Of a stretch of DNA of 64,000 bases, positions 1-10,833 are shown piece by piece. This stretch comes from Miltoncostaea marina (GTDB lineage: Bacteria > Actinomycetota > Thermoleophilia > Miltoncostaeales > Miltoncostaeaceae). The position numbers and the translations under genes were made by a program. The notes beneath the pieces were generated by a model. It saw only the letters and a program-made list of their open reading frames with translations, searched no databases and was not told the origin of the DNA. The stretch's first letter is position 1; each line of letters begins with the position of its first letter. The stretch is taken from NCBI RefSeq assembly GCF_018141525.1, contig NZ_CP064655.1:2822501-2886500 (forward strand), written 5' to 3'.

Positions 1-1
1 C

Positions 2-850
2 CGCGGCGTGGCCGCCGACTACTACCACGGCCGTCGCTCCGCCCGGGACCGCGAGCGCGTGCAGGAGGCGTTCGACCGCGGCGAGGTGCGGGTGGTGGTG
101 GCGACGAACGCCTTCGGCCTGGGCGTCGACGTGCCGGACGTGCGCTTCGTGATCCACCGCCACGCGCCGGGCGACCTGGAGGCCTACTGGCAGGAGGCCG
201 GGCGGGCCGGGCGCGACGGCGCGCCCGCGCGCTGCGTCCTCGTCTACCGGCCGGCCGCGCTGGGGCAGGCCGCGTTCATGGGCGGCACGCCCGTCGTGAC
301 GCGCGAGGACGTCGCGGCGCTGGCGGAGGCGCTCGCCGGGGACGGCGGTGGCCGGTCGCAGCGCGCGCTGGCCGAGGCCGCCGGCATGTCGGCCGGGCGG
401 GTCGCGCGGGCGGTCGAGCTGCTCGAGGACACGGGCCTGGTGGCGCGCCGGCGCGGGCGGGTGCGGGCGGCCGGCCCCATCGACCCCGCCGCCGTGCCGC
501 TCGTCGACGAGGCGCGCCGCGAGGCCTACGAGGAGAGCCGCATCGACGTGATGCGCGCGTACTGCGAGACCGACGGCTGCCGCCGCGAGTTCGTCCTGAA
601 CTTCTTCGGCGAGGAGCTCGCGGAGCGCTGCGGCAACTGCGACAACGACGACCGCCCGCCCGACCCGGCCGAGGCCACCGAGGCCCCGCCCGGGATCGTC
701 GTGGGGGCGGCGGTGCGCCACCCGGCGTTCGGCCGCGGCACCGTGCAGCACGTCGGCGACGGCGCGATCACGGTGATGTTCGACGACGAGGGCTACCGCA
801 GCCTGTCGGCCGAGCTGGTGGCCGAGGAGGGCCTGCTCCGGCCGGAGTAG
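2..850 (+). CDS. recQ: ATP-dependent DNA helicase RecQ, C-terminal part (5' truncated by window edge)
   Basis: The reading frame enters from the left edge, so the DEAD-box lobe is missing. What remains begins in the second helicase lobe. It carries the segment ATNAFGLGVD and motif VI (QEAGRAGRDG), whose arginines act in ATP hydrolysis. Next comes the RecQ zinc-binding region with four cysteines (YCETDGC, later CGNC) around residues 180-215. The last 60 residues (from GIVVGAAVRHPAFGRG) resemble the small beta-barrel tail found on some actinobacterial helicases and would bind DNA or RNA polymerase; that part is inference. The family unwinds 3'-to-5' during recombination and repair. The GTG at position 8 is an internal valine codon and not the real start. 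Confidence 0.9.
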   Translation, partial: RGVAADYYHGRRSARDRERVQEAFDRGEVRVVVATNAFGLGVDVPDVRFVIHRHAPGDLEAYWQEAGRAGRDGAPARCVLVYRPAALGQAAFMGGTPVVTREDVAALAEALAGDGGGRSQRALAEAAGMSAGRVARAVELLEDTGLVARRRGRVRAAGPIDPAAVPLVDEARREAYEESRIDVMRAYCETDGCRREFVLNFFGEELAERCGNCDNDDRPPDPAEATEAPPGIVVGAAVRHPAFGRGTVQHVGDGAITVMFDDEGYRSLSAELVAEEGLLRPE

Positions 851-947
851 CGGCCGGCCCGCGGCGGACCGGGGGCCCGCCGCGGTTGCCGCCGGGGCCG
901 CGCGGGCAGATGGTCGACGCCCGGCTCATCGACCAGGAGCGTTCCAC

Positions 948-2306
948 GTGACCAGCCTCGGAGCCCCCGACCCCTCGACGTCGGCGGCGCCGCCCGGCCT
1001 GCTCGACGCCCTGTCGTACCCCTTCTTCCAGTGCGTCGTCGACCGCAAGTCGCGGCGCGTGGGCCTCGGCATGACCGTCGAGTCGGAGATCCTCGACTAC
1101 GCGAGCCCGTACGAGCCCGTGCCCCTGGGCGAGCTCGAGGAGGCCCTGCTGTGCACCGCCGGCACCGGCCTCACCGGGCTCAACCTGGGCGACCTCGACC
1201 CCGCCCGCGGCATGAGCACCCTCGTGCAGTGGACGACGCGCACCTGGCCCAGCTCGTGCTCCAACCACGGCACGGAGCTGTTCTTCACCAACGACGACGG
1301 CCTCTACATGCTCGACATGCACCGGCTGGTGCCCGAGCCGGGCGAGGTCTCGACGCTGTCGGGCCGCTCCCACGACGAGCAGGTCGAGCGGATGCTGGCG
1401 CTCTACCGCAGCGCCCGGGTGACGCTGAGCGAGGGACGGGCGCCCCTGCCGCGCACGCTGCCCGGCCTGTTCGACTTCAACCAGTGGAACGCCAACCAGC
1501 CGGGCACGACCCTGTTCATCCCGGTCACGAACACCACCCTCGAGTACATCAACCTGCTGTTCATCTACCTGGCGCGCTCGTACCGCTTCACGCTCGTCGA
1601 CGAGCAGCACGGCGGCCGGCCGGCGGGGCTGCAGGCGGCGGTCGACTCCGGCCGCCTCGACCCGGCACGGCGCATGGGCATCGTCGAGCTGGAGCAGCGG
1701 GTGCTGTCGATGCTGGTCGTGGAGCAGGCGTTCATCTGCCAGAACATCAACCTCGCCCTGCAGGCGCTCGGGCTGGGCGGCTGGACCTTCACCGGCTACC
1801 TGGCGCGCTTCGTGATGGGCGGCGGCGACGTCCCCGGCCTCGGCTTCCGCTTCGCCACCGCGGCCGATGGCTCGACCTTCCCCGTGGGCCGCGACGGCCA
1901 CTTCGAGGCCTTCACCCCGCCCTACCACGCCGACATGCGCGCCGCCGTCGACGCGTTCATGGAGGTCAAGTGGGCCGCGTTCGAGGAGGACGTGCCGAAG
2001 CCGTACCTGGAGCCCGACAAGGTCGTGTCGGCGGTGCCCCGGCCGCACCCGGACACGGTGGAGCTGGTGAAGGACTACTGCCAGTACTGCTGGGACACGT
2101 ACGGGCGCTTCCCGGTCTACGCCGACCCGATGTACCAGCGGCTGACCGTGCAGGCCCAGCACGCCGACCCCGACTTCTACGAGCGCTACTACCCGCCGGG
2201 GGCGCTGACCGGCCAGCACCTCGCCCACTTCGAGCGCTGGCACCCGGAGACCGGCGGCGAGCCGCCGCGGCGCGGGACCGGGGGCGACGGCCCCGGCGAG
2301 CGCTGA
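948..2306 (+). CDS. Unrecognised conserved-looking 452-residue protein
   Basis: The frame is full length with a GTG start preceded by AGGAGC. Composition is that of a globular cytosolic protein: aromatic-rich segments such as WTTRTWPSSCSNHG, FTNDDGLYMLDMH and DFNQWNANQPG, no signal peptide and no obvious membrane segment. The dense spacing of W, Y, N and H residues suggests a real enzyme-like fold. I do not recognise the family. A nitroreductase-like arrangement (ALLCTAGTGLTGLN near residue 65) crossed my mind but is not convincing. It lies alone between recQ and a VOC-fold gene on the same strand, 52 bp ahead of the latter, so the two could be co-transcribed. Confidence 0.75.
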   Translation: MTSLGAPDPSTSAAPPGLLDALSYPFFQCVVDRKSRRVGLGMTVESEILDYASPYEPVPLGELEEALLCTAGTGLTGLNLGDLDPARGMSTLVQWTTRTWPSSCSNHGTELFFTNDDGLYMLDMHRLVPEPGEVSTLSGRSHDEQVERMLALYRSARVTLSEGRAPLPRTLPGLFDFNQWNANQPGTTLFIPVTNTTLEYINLLFIYLARSYRFTLVDEQHGGRPAGLQAAVDSGRLDPARRMGIVELEQRVLSMLVVEQAFICQNINLALQALGLGGWTFTGYLARFVMGGGDVPGLGFRFATAADGSTFPVGRDGHFEAFTPPYHADMRAAVDAFMEVKWAAFEEDVPKPYLEPDKVVSAVPRPHPDTVELVKDYCQYCWDTYGRFPVYADPMYQRLTVQAQHADPDFYERYYPPGALTGQHLAHFERWHPETGGEPPRRGTGGDGPGER

Positions 2307-2358
2307 CCCCCGTCCGCCGGGGACCCCGGCGGACCCACGCCCCGGAGAGGAGGAGCCG

Positions 2359-2769
2359 GTGACCGACCGCGACCAGGCCCCGTCGCCGACGCGGGTGATC
2401 CCCTACGCCGACGGACGCGACCCGACCGCGTCGCGGGCCTTCTACACCGACGTGCTGGGCTTCGAGGTGGCCATGGAGGAGCCGGTGCTCGGGCTCACCT
2501 CGCCCGCGGAGCGGGCCGCCCAGGTGCTGATCCCGCCGGCCGGGTTCGAGGACCCGCAGCCGCGGTTCGGCGTCGACCTGGGCTCGCCCGAGGCCGTCGA
2601 CGCGGCGCACGACGCCGCGCTGCGGCGCGGCCTGCGCGTCGTCTACCCCCTGCGGGACGAGCCGTGGGGGGTGCGCCGGTTCTTCGTGGAGGACCCCGGC
2701 GGCACGGTCGTGAACGTGCTCGCGCACACGGCGCCGCGGGATCAGCGCGAGGAGGAGCGCCCCAGGTAG
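2359..2769 (+). CDS. VOC-superfamily (glyoxalase/bleomycin-resistance fold) protein
   Basis: This 136-residue protein fits one VOC module. The N-terminal strand-helix ends in ASRAFYTDVLGFEVA and the C-terminal half ends in RRFFVEDPGGTVVNVLAH, the usual F-x-DP-x-G-x-x-x-x-x hallmark. VOC proteins are metal-dependent dioxygenases, isomerases or drug-binding proteins; the substrate cannot be told here. The GTG start follows GAGAGGAGGAG at good spacing. The 3' end overlaps the convergent lpd gene by 28 bp. Confidence 0.85.
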   Translation: MTDRDQAPSPTRVIPYADGRDPTASRAFYTDVLGFEVAMEEPVLGLTSPAERAAQVLIPPAGFEDPQPRFGVDLGSPEAVDAAHDAALRRGLRVVYPLRDEPWGVRRFFVEDPGGTVVNVLAHTAPRDQREEERPR

Positions 2770-4172
2770 AGGTCGGTGATCGTGCCCTCGGCCGCCTGGG
2801 CGGCGAAGCCGAGCGTCTCCGACAGCGTCGGGTGGGGGTGGATCGTCAGCGCCAGGTCCTCGGCGTCGGCGCCCATCTCCAGCGCGTGCACGGCCTCGGC
2901 GATCAGCTCGCCGGCGTTGACCCCCACCATGCCGGCGCCGAGCACGCGCCGCGTGCCGGGCTCCACCACGAGCTTCGTGCGGCCCTCGCCGCGGCCGAGG
3001 GTGAGCGCCCGACCCGACGCCGCCCACGGGAAGGCGGCCACCTCGTGCTCGACGCCCTGCGCCTGCGCCTCGGTCTCGGTGAGGCCCGTCCATGCGACCT
3101 CGGGGTCGGTGTAGGCGACGGCCGGTACGCTGCGCGCGTCGAACGCGCTCGCGCGGCCGGCGATCACCTCGGCCGCCACCGCCCCCTGGTGGCTCGCCTT
3201 GTGGGCGAGCATCGGCTCCCCCACGATGTCGCCGATCGCGAACACGTGGGGCACGTTGGTGCGCATCTGCCGGTCGACCGCGATGATCCCGCGCTCGCCC
3301 ACGGCGACGCCGGCCGCGTCGGCGTTGATGCGGTCGCCGTTCGCGCGCCGGCCGACCGCGACCAGGATGCGGTCGTAGGTCGCCTCCTCGGGCGCGCCCT
3401 CGCCCTCGAAGGCGACGCGCAGGCCGTCGTCGCCCGCCTCCACCCCGGCCACCTTCACGCCCAGGTGGATGCCCTCGTAGCGCTCGCGGATGCGGCGGTG
3501 GAGGGGGCGCACGAGGTCGGGGTCGCAGCCCGGGATGAGCCGGTCGAGCATCTCCACCACGGTCACGCGCGAGCCGAGCGCGTCGTAGACCGTCGCCATC
3601 TCGAGGCCGATGACGCCGCCGCCGATCACCAGCAGCCGCTCCGGCACCTCCTCGAGCGCCAGCGCGCCCGTCGAGTCCATCACGCGCGGGTCGTCGGGCA
3701 GGCCGGGTAGCCGCGCCGGCTCGGAGCCCGCGGCGATGATGCAGTGCCCGAACGGCACGGCCTCGGTGCCCCCCTCCTCCAGCTCGACCTCGAGCGCCTC
3801 GGGCGAGGTGAAGCGGCCGGTGCCGCGCACCACCCGCACGCCGCGCTTCCGGGCGAGGCCGGCGAGCCCGGAGGTGAGCTGCCCCACGACCGCCTCGGTC
3901 GCCTCGCGCAGCTTCGCGACGTCCACGCTCGGCTCGCCGAACGTGATGCCCATCGCGCGCGCCTCCTCGGCCTCGGTCAGCACGCGGGCCGCGTGCAGCA
4001 GGGCCTTCGACGGGATGCAGCCCACGTTGAGGCAGACGCCCCCGAGACGGCTGTGCCGCTCCACGAGCGTGGTGCGCAGCCCGAGGTCGGCGGCCCGGAA
4101 GGCGGCCGTGTAGCCGCCGGGGCCGCCGCCGAGCACCACGACGTCGGCGCGGTCCCCCTCGGCGGCGCTCAC
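2742..4172 (-). CDS. lpdA: Dihydrolipoyl dehydrogenase (E3)
   Basis: The 476-residue flavoprotein reoxidises the lipoyl arm of the pyruvate dehydrogenase complex with NAD+. Visible are the FAD-binding GGGPGG near residue 15, the redox disulfide C47/C52 in GGVCLNVGCIPSK, a second dinucleotide fold (VIGGGVIGLEMA), the FAD motif FAIGDIVGEPMLAHKA, and the C-terminal HPHPTLSE with the catalytic His-Glu pair. Length is normal for the family. The GTG start overlaps the stop of the E2 gene (GTGA), so it is the third gene of the operon E1-E2-E3 and is translationally coupled. Confidence 0.95.
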   Translation of the reverse strand: MSAAEGDRADVVVLGGGPGGYTAAFRAADLGLRTTLVERHSRLGGVCLNVGCIPSKALLHAARVLTEAEEARAMGITFGEPSVDVAKLREATEAVVGQLTSGLAGLARKRGVRVVRGTGRFTSPEALEVELEEGGTEAVPFGHCIIAAGSEPARLPGLPDDPRVMDSTGALALEEVPERLLVIGGGVIGLEMATVYDALGSRVTVVEMLDRLIPGCDPDLVRPLHRRIRERYEGIHLGVKVAGVEAGDDGLRVAFEGEGAPEEATYDRILVAVGRRANGDRINADAAGVAVGERGIIAVDRQMRTNVPHVFAIGDIVGEPMLAHKASHQGAVAAEVIAGRASAFDARSVPAVAYTDPEVAWTGLTETEAQAQGVEHEVAAFPWAASGRALTLGRGEGRTKLVVEPGTRRVLGAGMVGVNAGELIAEAVHALEMGADAEDLALTIHPHPTLSETLGFAAQAAEGTITDLYLGRSSSR

Positions 4173-5565
4173 AGCAGCATCCGCCGCGGGTCGGCGAGCA
4201 GCCCGGCCAGGTGGGTGGTGAAGCGCGCGGCCGCCGCGCCGTCGATGACGCGGTGGTCGTAGGAGAGCGACAGCGGCAGGATCAGCCGCGGCCGGAACTC
4301 GCCGTCGATCCAGACGGGCTTCATCGCGTGGCGGGAGGCCCCCAGGATCGCCACCTCGGGCGCGTTGATGATGGGCGTGAAGAAGGTGCCGCCGATGCCG
4401 CCCAGGCTCGAGATCGAGAACGTGCCGCCCTCGATTATCTCGCGCGAGACCTTGCCCTCGCGCGCCGCCGCCGACAGCGTGGCGAGCTCGCGGGCGATCT
4501 CGAGCAGGCCCTTGCGGTCGACGTCGCGGATGACCGGCACCATCAGGCCGCTGGGCGTGTCGACGGCGAAGCCGAGGTGGTGGTAGCGCTTCAGGATCAG
4601 CGTGTCGCCGTCGAGCGAGGCGTTGAACTCGGGGAAGGCGCGCAGCGCCGCGGCGCAGGCCTTCAGCAGCAGCGACACCATCGTCACCTTGACGCCCTCG
4701 TCGGCGTGGGCGGCGTTGACCTCCTTGCGGAAGGCCTCCAGCTCGGTGATGTCGGCCTCGTCGTGCTGGGTGACGTGGGGGATCATCGCCCAGTTGCGGG
4801 CGAGGTTCGGGCCGGCGATGCGCTTGATGCGCGACAGGTCGACCCGCTCGGTGGGGCCGAAGCGCTCGAAGTCGAGCGAGGGCCACGGCGGCAGGCCGGC
4901 CGGGACCGCGGGCGCCTGGTCGGTGGCGCCGCGCCCGGCGGCGGGCTGCGCCGCGGGGGCGGGGCCCGCCTCGGCGGCCGCCTGGACGTCCTCCTTGGTG
5001 ATGCGCCCCTTGCGCCCGCTGCCGTCGACCGCGGCCAGGTCGACGCCCAGCTCGCGGGCCAGGCGCCGGGCGCCCGGGCCGGCGTAGATGCCGTCGTCGC
5101 CCTCGGGCGTGCGGTCGATGCCCTCCTCGTCGTCCTCCTCCGCGCCGCCGGCCTCGCGCGCGGCGGCGGGCCGCGTGTCGGCCCCGGTCGGCGCGACGTC
5201 CTCCTCGCCGGCCTCGCGGCCGGCCCGGACCGGGTCGGGCTCGATGCCGGAGTCGGGCTCGGCGCCCGCCTCACCGCCCACGCCGCCCTCGGCGGCGCGG
5301 CGCTCGTCGGGGCGCTCCGGCGCCTCCTCGCCGCCGTCCGCCGGCTCCAGCGTGAGGATGAGGTCGCCCTCTGAGACGGTGTCGCCCACGCTCAGCGAGA
5401 TCTCGCCGACCGTGCCGGCCGCCGGCGAGGGCACCTCCATGCTGGCCTTGTCCGACTCCAGCACGATGAGCGGGTCCTCGACCGCGACCGTGTCGCCCGC
5501 GGCGACGAGCACCTCGATGACCGGCACGTCGGTGAAGTCGCCGATGTCCGGGACGCGGACCTCCG

Positions 5566-5569
<4 letters not shown>
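4169..5569 (-). CDS. aceF: Dihydrolipoamide acetyltransferase (pyruvate dehydrogenase E2)
   Basis: The 466-residue E2 core transfers acetyl groups from E1 to CoA. One N-terminal lipoyl domain carries the lipoylation site K41 in ESDKASME. A Pro/Glu/Asp/Gly-rich linker follows, then a peripheral-subunit-binding domain (GARRLARELGVDLAAVDGSGRKGRI, near residues 165-200, for E1/E3 docking). The acyltransferase domain ends with DHRVIDGA, whose His and Asp are catalytic. A single lipoyl domain is fewer than in some AceF proteins. The start ATG overlaps the aceE stop (ATGA) and the stop overlaps the lpd start. Confidence 0.94.
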
Positions 5570-8241
<2,672 letters not shown>

Positions 8242-8298
8242 AGTAGCGGGCGCCGCGCCGCCCGAGCCGGCGGCGCCCCACGCGATATGTACCCCCGA

Positions 8299-8319
8299 CC
8301 GGGCCCGGTTCAGGCCCGG
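8299..8319 (-). terminator. GC-rich hairpin behind the MFS gene
   Basis: A 7-bp stem (CCGGGCC/GGCCCGG) with a 7-nt loop lies 8 bases past the stop codon of the MFS gene and before the pdh promoter region. There is no clear T-run, so its role as a terminator is inferred from position. Confidence 0.4.
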
Positions 8320-8326
8320 GCGGCGC

Positions 8327-9550
8327 TCAGGTGGGCCGGGGCGCCACGGCGGCCTCGGCGGCGACCGGCGCGGGCTCGCGGTAGGGCACCACCTCGCGGA
8401 ACAGGCGGCGGCCCACCAGCAGCACGAAGCAGGCGAGGACGAGGGCCACGCCGGAGAAGATCGCCAGCGACCGCGTCAGGCCGATCGCGTCGCCCAGGTA
8501 GCCGAGCGCGATGGTCGGGATCGTGCCGGCGTACGCGCACATGTAGAGCAGCGACATCAGCTTGCCGCGCTCCTCGATGGGCACGATCGTCCCGCAGATC
8601 ACCGTGCCGCCGTAGAGGATGAAGCCGTTCGTGAAGCCGATCGCGGCCGCGGCCAGCACCACCAGCACCACGGTGTCGAGCCCCGACGAGGTCACGATCA
8701 GCAGCGACAGCAGCGACGAGAGCGCCACGCCGGTCATCACCGCGCGGCGCGGGTCGAGGCCGCGCGCCACGAAGGGCGCCACCCCGCCCACCGCCAGCAC
8801 CAGGAAGCCGATGGCGCCGACGACCGCCAGGTTCTGCACGCCGAGCGTGTCGACCACGAAGATCGGCACCACCGACAGCACCGTGCCCTCGATGAAGCTC
8901 ATCAGGAAGGTCGCCGGGGCGACGTAGGTCAGGAAGCCGAGCGCCTGCCCGCTCGGCACGCCGATGCGGATGCGGAACGGCCCGGGGTCGGGCCGCCGCA
9001 TGAGGGTCTCGGCCGCGGTCGACACGGCGACGATGCCGACCACCATGAGGGCGATGTGGCCCCAGAAGGGGGTGTGCCGCGGGCTGGCCGCGTACTCGGC
9101 CGCGATGCCCGCGAGGCCCGGCCCGAGGCCGAAGCCGAGGCGGAAGAAGACGCCCGCCAGGGCCGCCGCGAGCGCCTTGCGGTCGGCGTTGGCGTGGTCG
9201 ACCACGAACGCCGCGCCCACGCCGAGGAAGCCGCCGATGGCGAGGCCCTGCAGCACGCGGCCGGCGAACAGCATCGGCACCGACTCGGCCAGCGCGAAGA
9301 CCAGCGAGGCCAGGGTCATCAGCACCAGGGCGGGCAGCAGCAGGCGCTTGCGCCCGAGCCGGTCCGAGAGGTTGCCGGCGATCAGCATCGTCGGGCAGAC
9401 GGTGATCGTGTACGTCACGAACAGCAGGGTCGCCGTGCCCGTGGAGATGCCGAAATCCTGCTTGTAGAGCGGCAGGAGCGGCGTGATCGTGCTCGTCCCC
9501 ATGGTGAGGACGAGCATCCCGACGAGGGCCTTCCAGGATCCCGAGGTCAT
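8327..9550 (-). CDS. MFS transporter, 12-TM drug-exporter type
   Basis: This 407-residue membrane protein has about twelve hydrophobic segments and the MFS loop 2-3 signature GNLSDRLGRKRLLL near residues 60-73, which marks a proton-coupled major facilitator. N- and C-terminal halves are similar in layout. The start ATG has no Shine-Dalgarno sequence, but TATGTT (9564-9559 on the minus strand) lies 8 bases before it, so the mRNA is probably leaderless. It is divergent from a TetR regulator 62 bp away, the classic arrangement of an efflux pump and its repressor. The substrate is unknown. Confidence 0.88.
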   Translation of the reverse strand: MTSGSWKALVGMLVLTMGTSTITPLLPLYKQDFGISTGTATLLFVTYTITVCPTMLIAGNLSDRLGRKRLLLPALVLMTLASLVFALAESVPMLFAGRVLQGLAIGGFLGVGAAFVVDHANADRKALAAALAGVFFRLGFGLGPGLAGIAAEYAASPRHTPFWGHIALMVVGIVAVSTAAETLMRRPDPGPFRIRIGVPSGQALGFLTYVAPATFLMSFIEGTVLSVVPIFVVDTLGVQNLAVVGAIGFLVLAVGGVAPFVARGLDPRRAVMTGVALSSLLSLLIVTSSGLDTVVLVVLAAAAIGFTNGFILYGGTVICGTIVPIEERGKLMSLLYMCAYAGTIPTIALGYLGDAIGLTRSLAIFSGVALVLACFVLLVGRRLFREVVPYREPAPVAAEAAVAPRPT

Positions 9551-9558
9551 GGCGGCGC

Positions 9559-9606
9559 AACATACCAGACGACTGGGTTCACTAAGAGTGCGGCCGCTGG
9601 TACCCT
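9559..9606. promoter_or_regulatory. Divergent MFS/tetR promoters with central palindrome
   Basis: Two -10-like boxes face apart: TATGTT for the MFS gene (9564-9559, minus) and TACCCT for tetR (9601-9606, plus), each 6-8 bases before its start codon. Midway lies the palindrome CACT-AAG-AGTG (9580-9590), over both expected -35 positions. A wider pair TACCAG (9563-9568)/CTGGTA (9597-9602) brackets it. This is a likely TetR operator. Confidence 0.6.
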
Positions 9607-9612
9607 CGCCCC

Positions 9613-10239
9613 GTGGCCGCCGCCCGCCGCACCGAGGAGCAGCCGCGCCGCACGGGACGCCCGCGCGACCCGGCGCTCGACGCGGCGATCCTCGACGCCG
9701 CGCTGCACCTGCTCGCCGCCGACGGCTACGCGCGCATGCGGATGGACGCCGTGGCGGCGCGGGCCGGCGTCAGCAAGGCAACCATCTACCTGCGCTACGC
9801 GGGCAAGGCCGACCTCGCCACCGCCGCGCTCGAGCGCCTGCGGGTGACCGGCCTGCCCACCCCGACCGGGGACCTGCGCACCGACCTCGTCGCCCAGCTG
9901 CGCCAGGCGCGCCGCAACGCCGAGCGGGTGGCGGTGATGGCGCTCATCGGCACCTGCCTCACCGAGGAGGTGCACACGCCGGAGCTCATGCGCCTGTTCC
10001 GCGAGCGCATCCTGCTGCCGCGGCGGGCGATCTACGCGACGCTGATCGACGACGCGGTCCGCGACGGGCGCCTCCCGGCCGGCGCCGACCGCGCGGCCGC
10101 CGTCGACCTGCTGGCCGGCGCCTACCAGGCGCGCCACCTGTCGGGCGAGCCGTTCCCGCCCGACTGGGAGGAGCGCACCGTCGACGCGGCGATGCGCGTC
10201 CTCGGCGCCGGCGGGGGCGGGCCGGCCGCCGCCGGCTGA
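9613..10239 (+). CDS. TetR/AcrR-family transcriptional repressor
   Basis: The 208-residue protein has an N-terminal TetR helix-turn-helix (residues about 22-65: AAILDAALHLLAADGYARMRMDAVAARAGVSKATIYLRYAGKADL in abbreviated form, with recognition helix SKATIYLRY). A ligand-binding C-terminal domain of the TetR_C type follows. It is divergent from the MFS exporter and shares a 62-bp control region with it, so it most likely represses both. The GTG start is 6 bases after TACCCT, which implies a leaderless message. Confidence 0.9.
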   Translation: MAAARRTEEQPRRTGRPRDPALDAAILDAALHLLAADGYARMRMDAVAARAGVSKATIYLRYAGKADLATAALERLRVTGLPTPTGDLRTDLVAQLRQARRNAERVAVMALIGTCLTEEVHTPELMRLFRERILLPRRAIYATLIDDAVRDGRLPAGADRAAAVDLLAGAYQARHLSGEPFPPDWEERTVDAAMRVLGAGGGGPAAAG

Positions 10240-10245
10240 CTCCAC

Positions 10246-10692
10246 CTAACCGGGCGGCGCGCCGACCCCGGGCAGGTCGTCGTCGCCCGCGCCGGAGGTC
10301 CACCCCCCGATCGGCTCGCCGGCGTCCCCGGCGCGGCGGCCCTCCGGCTCCCCCGCCGCCGCGCCCGCCCGGGCGTCCCCGGTCACCTGCGCCTCGTCGT
10401 CGCGGCCCTCCTCCGGCTCCGCGGCGCCGGGCACGGGTGGGCCCGCGTCCACCACGTCGCCGACCGCCGGCCCGAGCGGCATCGTCCCCGCCGGGCCGCC
10501 GCGCTCGAGCGCGGCCGGCGTCTCCGCCTCCTCGCGGGCCGGCGAGCCGCTGTGCGCGCCCGGCTGGTCGTCGCGCGTCGTCTGCCCGGCCCGGTCCTCC
10601 GCGCCCCGGTCGGCCGGGGGGTCGAGGCTCCCGCGCCCCGTGATCCCGCCCGTCGGGGGGCCCGTCCCGCCACCGCTGTCCCGGTCGCCCAT
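10246..10692 (-). CDS. Small disordered Gly/Asp/Glu/Pro-rich protein, unknown function
   Basis: This 148-residue protein starts at an ATG preceded by GGGAGGG at 6-base spacing, which supports a genuine gene. It has almost no hydrophobic core and is made of G, D, E, P, A and R (for example GDRDSGGGTGPPTGG at the start and AEPEEGRDDEAQ near residue 95), so it should be intrinsically disordered. No domain is recognised. It ends 7 bp from the convergent tetR stop. Shadow frames on both strands are also open, so a non-coding origin cannot be excluded. Confidence 0.55.
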   Translation of the reverse strand: MGDRDSGGGTGPPTGGITGRGSLDPPADRGAEDRAGQTTRDDQPGAHSGSPAREEAETPAALERGGPAGTMPLGPAVGDVVDAGPPVPGAAEPEEGRDDEAQVTGDARAGAAAGEPEGRRAGDAGEPIGGWTSGAGDDDLPGVGAPPG

Positions 10693-10754
10693 CGTCGTCC
10701 CTCCCGTTCGCGGACCAGGTGGCGCACGTACCCGCCGGCCGCGCCCCGGACACG

Positions 10755-10783
10755 TTGACAGCGGCGCGCGGCGGTCGGATCGT
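10755..10783 (+). promoter_or_regulatory. Candidate promoter for the flavoenzyme gene
   Basis: A perfect -35 TTGACA (10755-10760) is followed after 17 bases by GATCGT (10778-10783). It is 50 bp upstream of the ATG of the acyl-CoA-dehydrogenase-like gene. The -35 is strong and the -10 weak. Confidence 0.45.
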
Positions 10784-10833
10784 GGACCCCACACCTCGTG
10801 CGCACACGTGCCGTCCGGCGGAGCGGAGGAGCC

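Noticed and set aside
768-2243. Long minus-strand frames (491 and 375 residues) under the 452-residue and VOC genes
   Set aside because: Composition is Arg/Val/Gln/His repeats typical of antisense shadows in GC-rich DNA, and the plus-strand genes have start signals and a proper fold.
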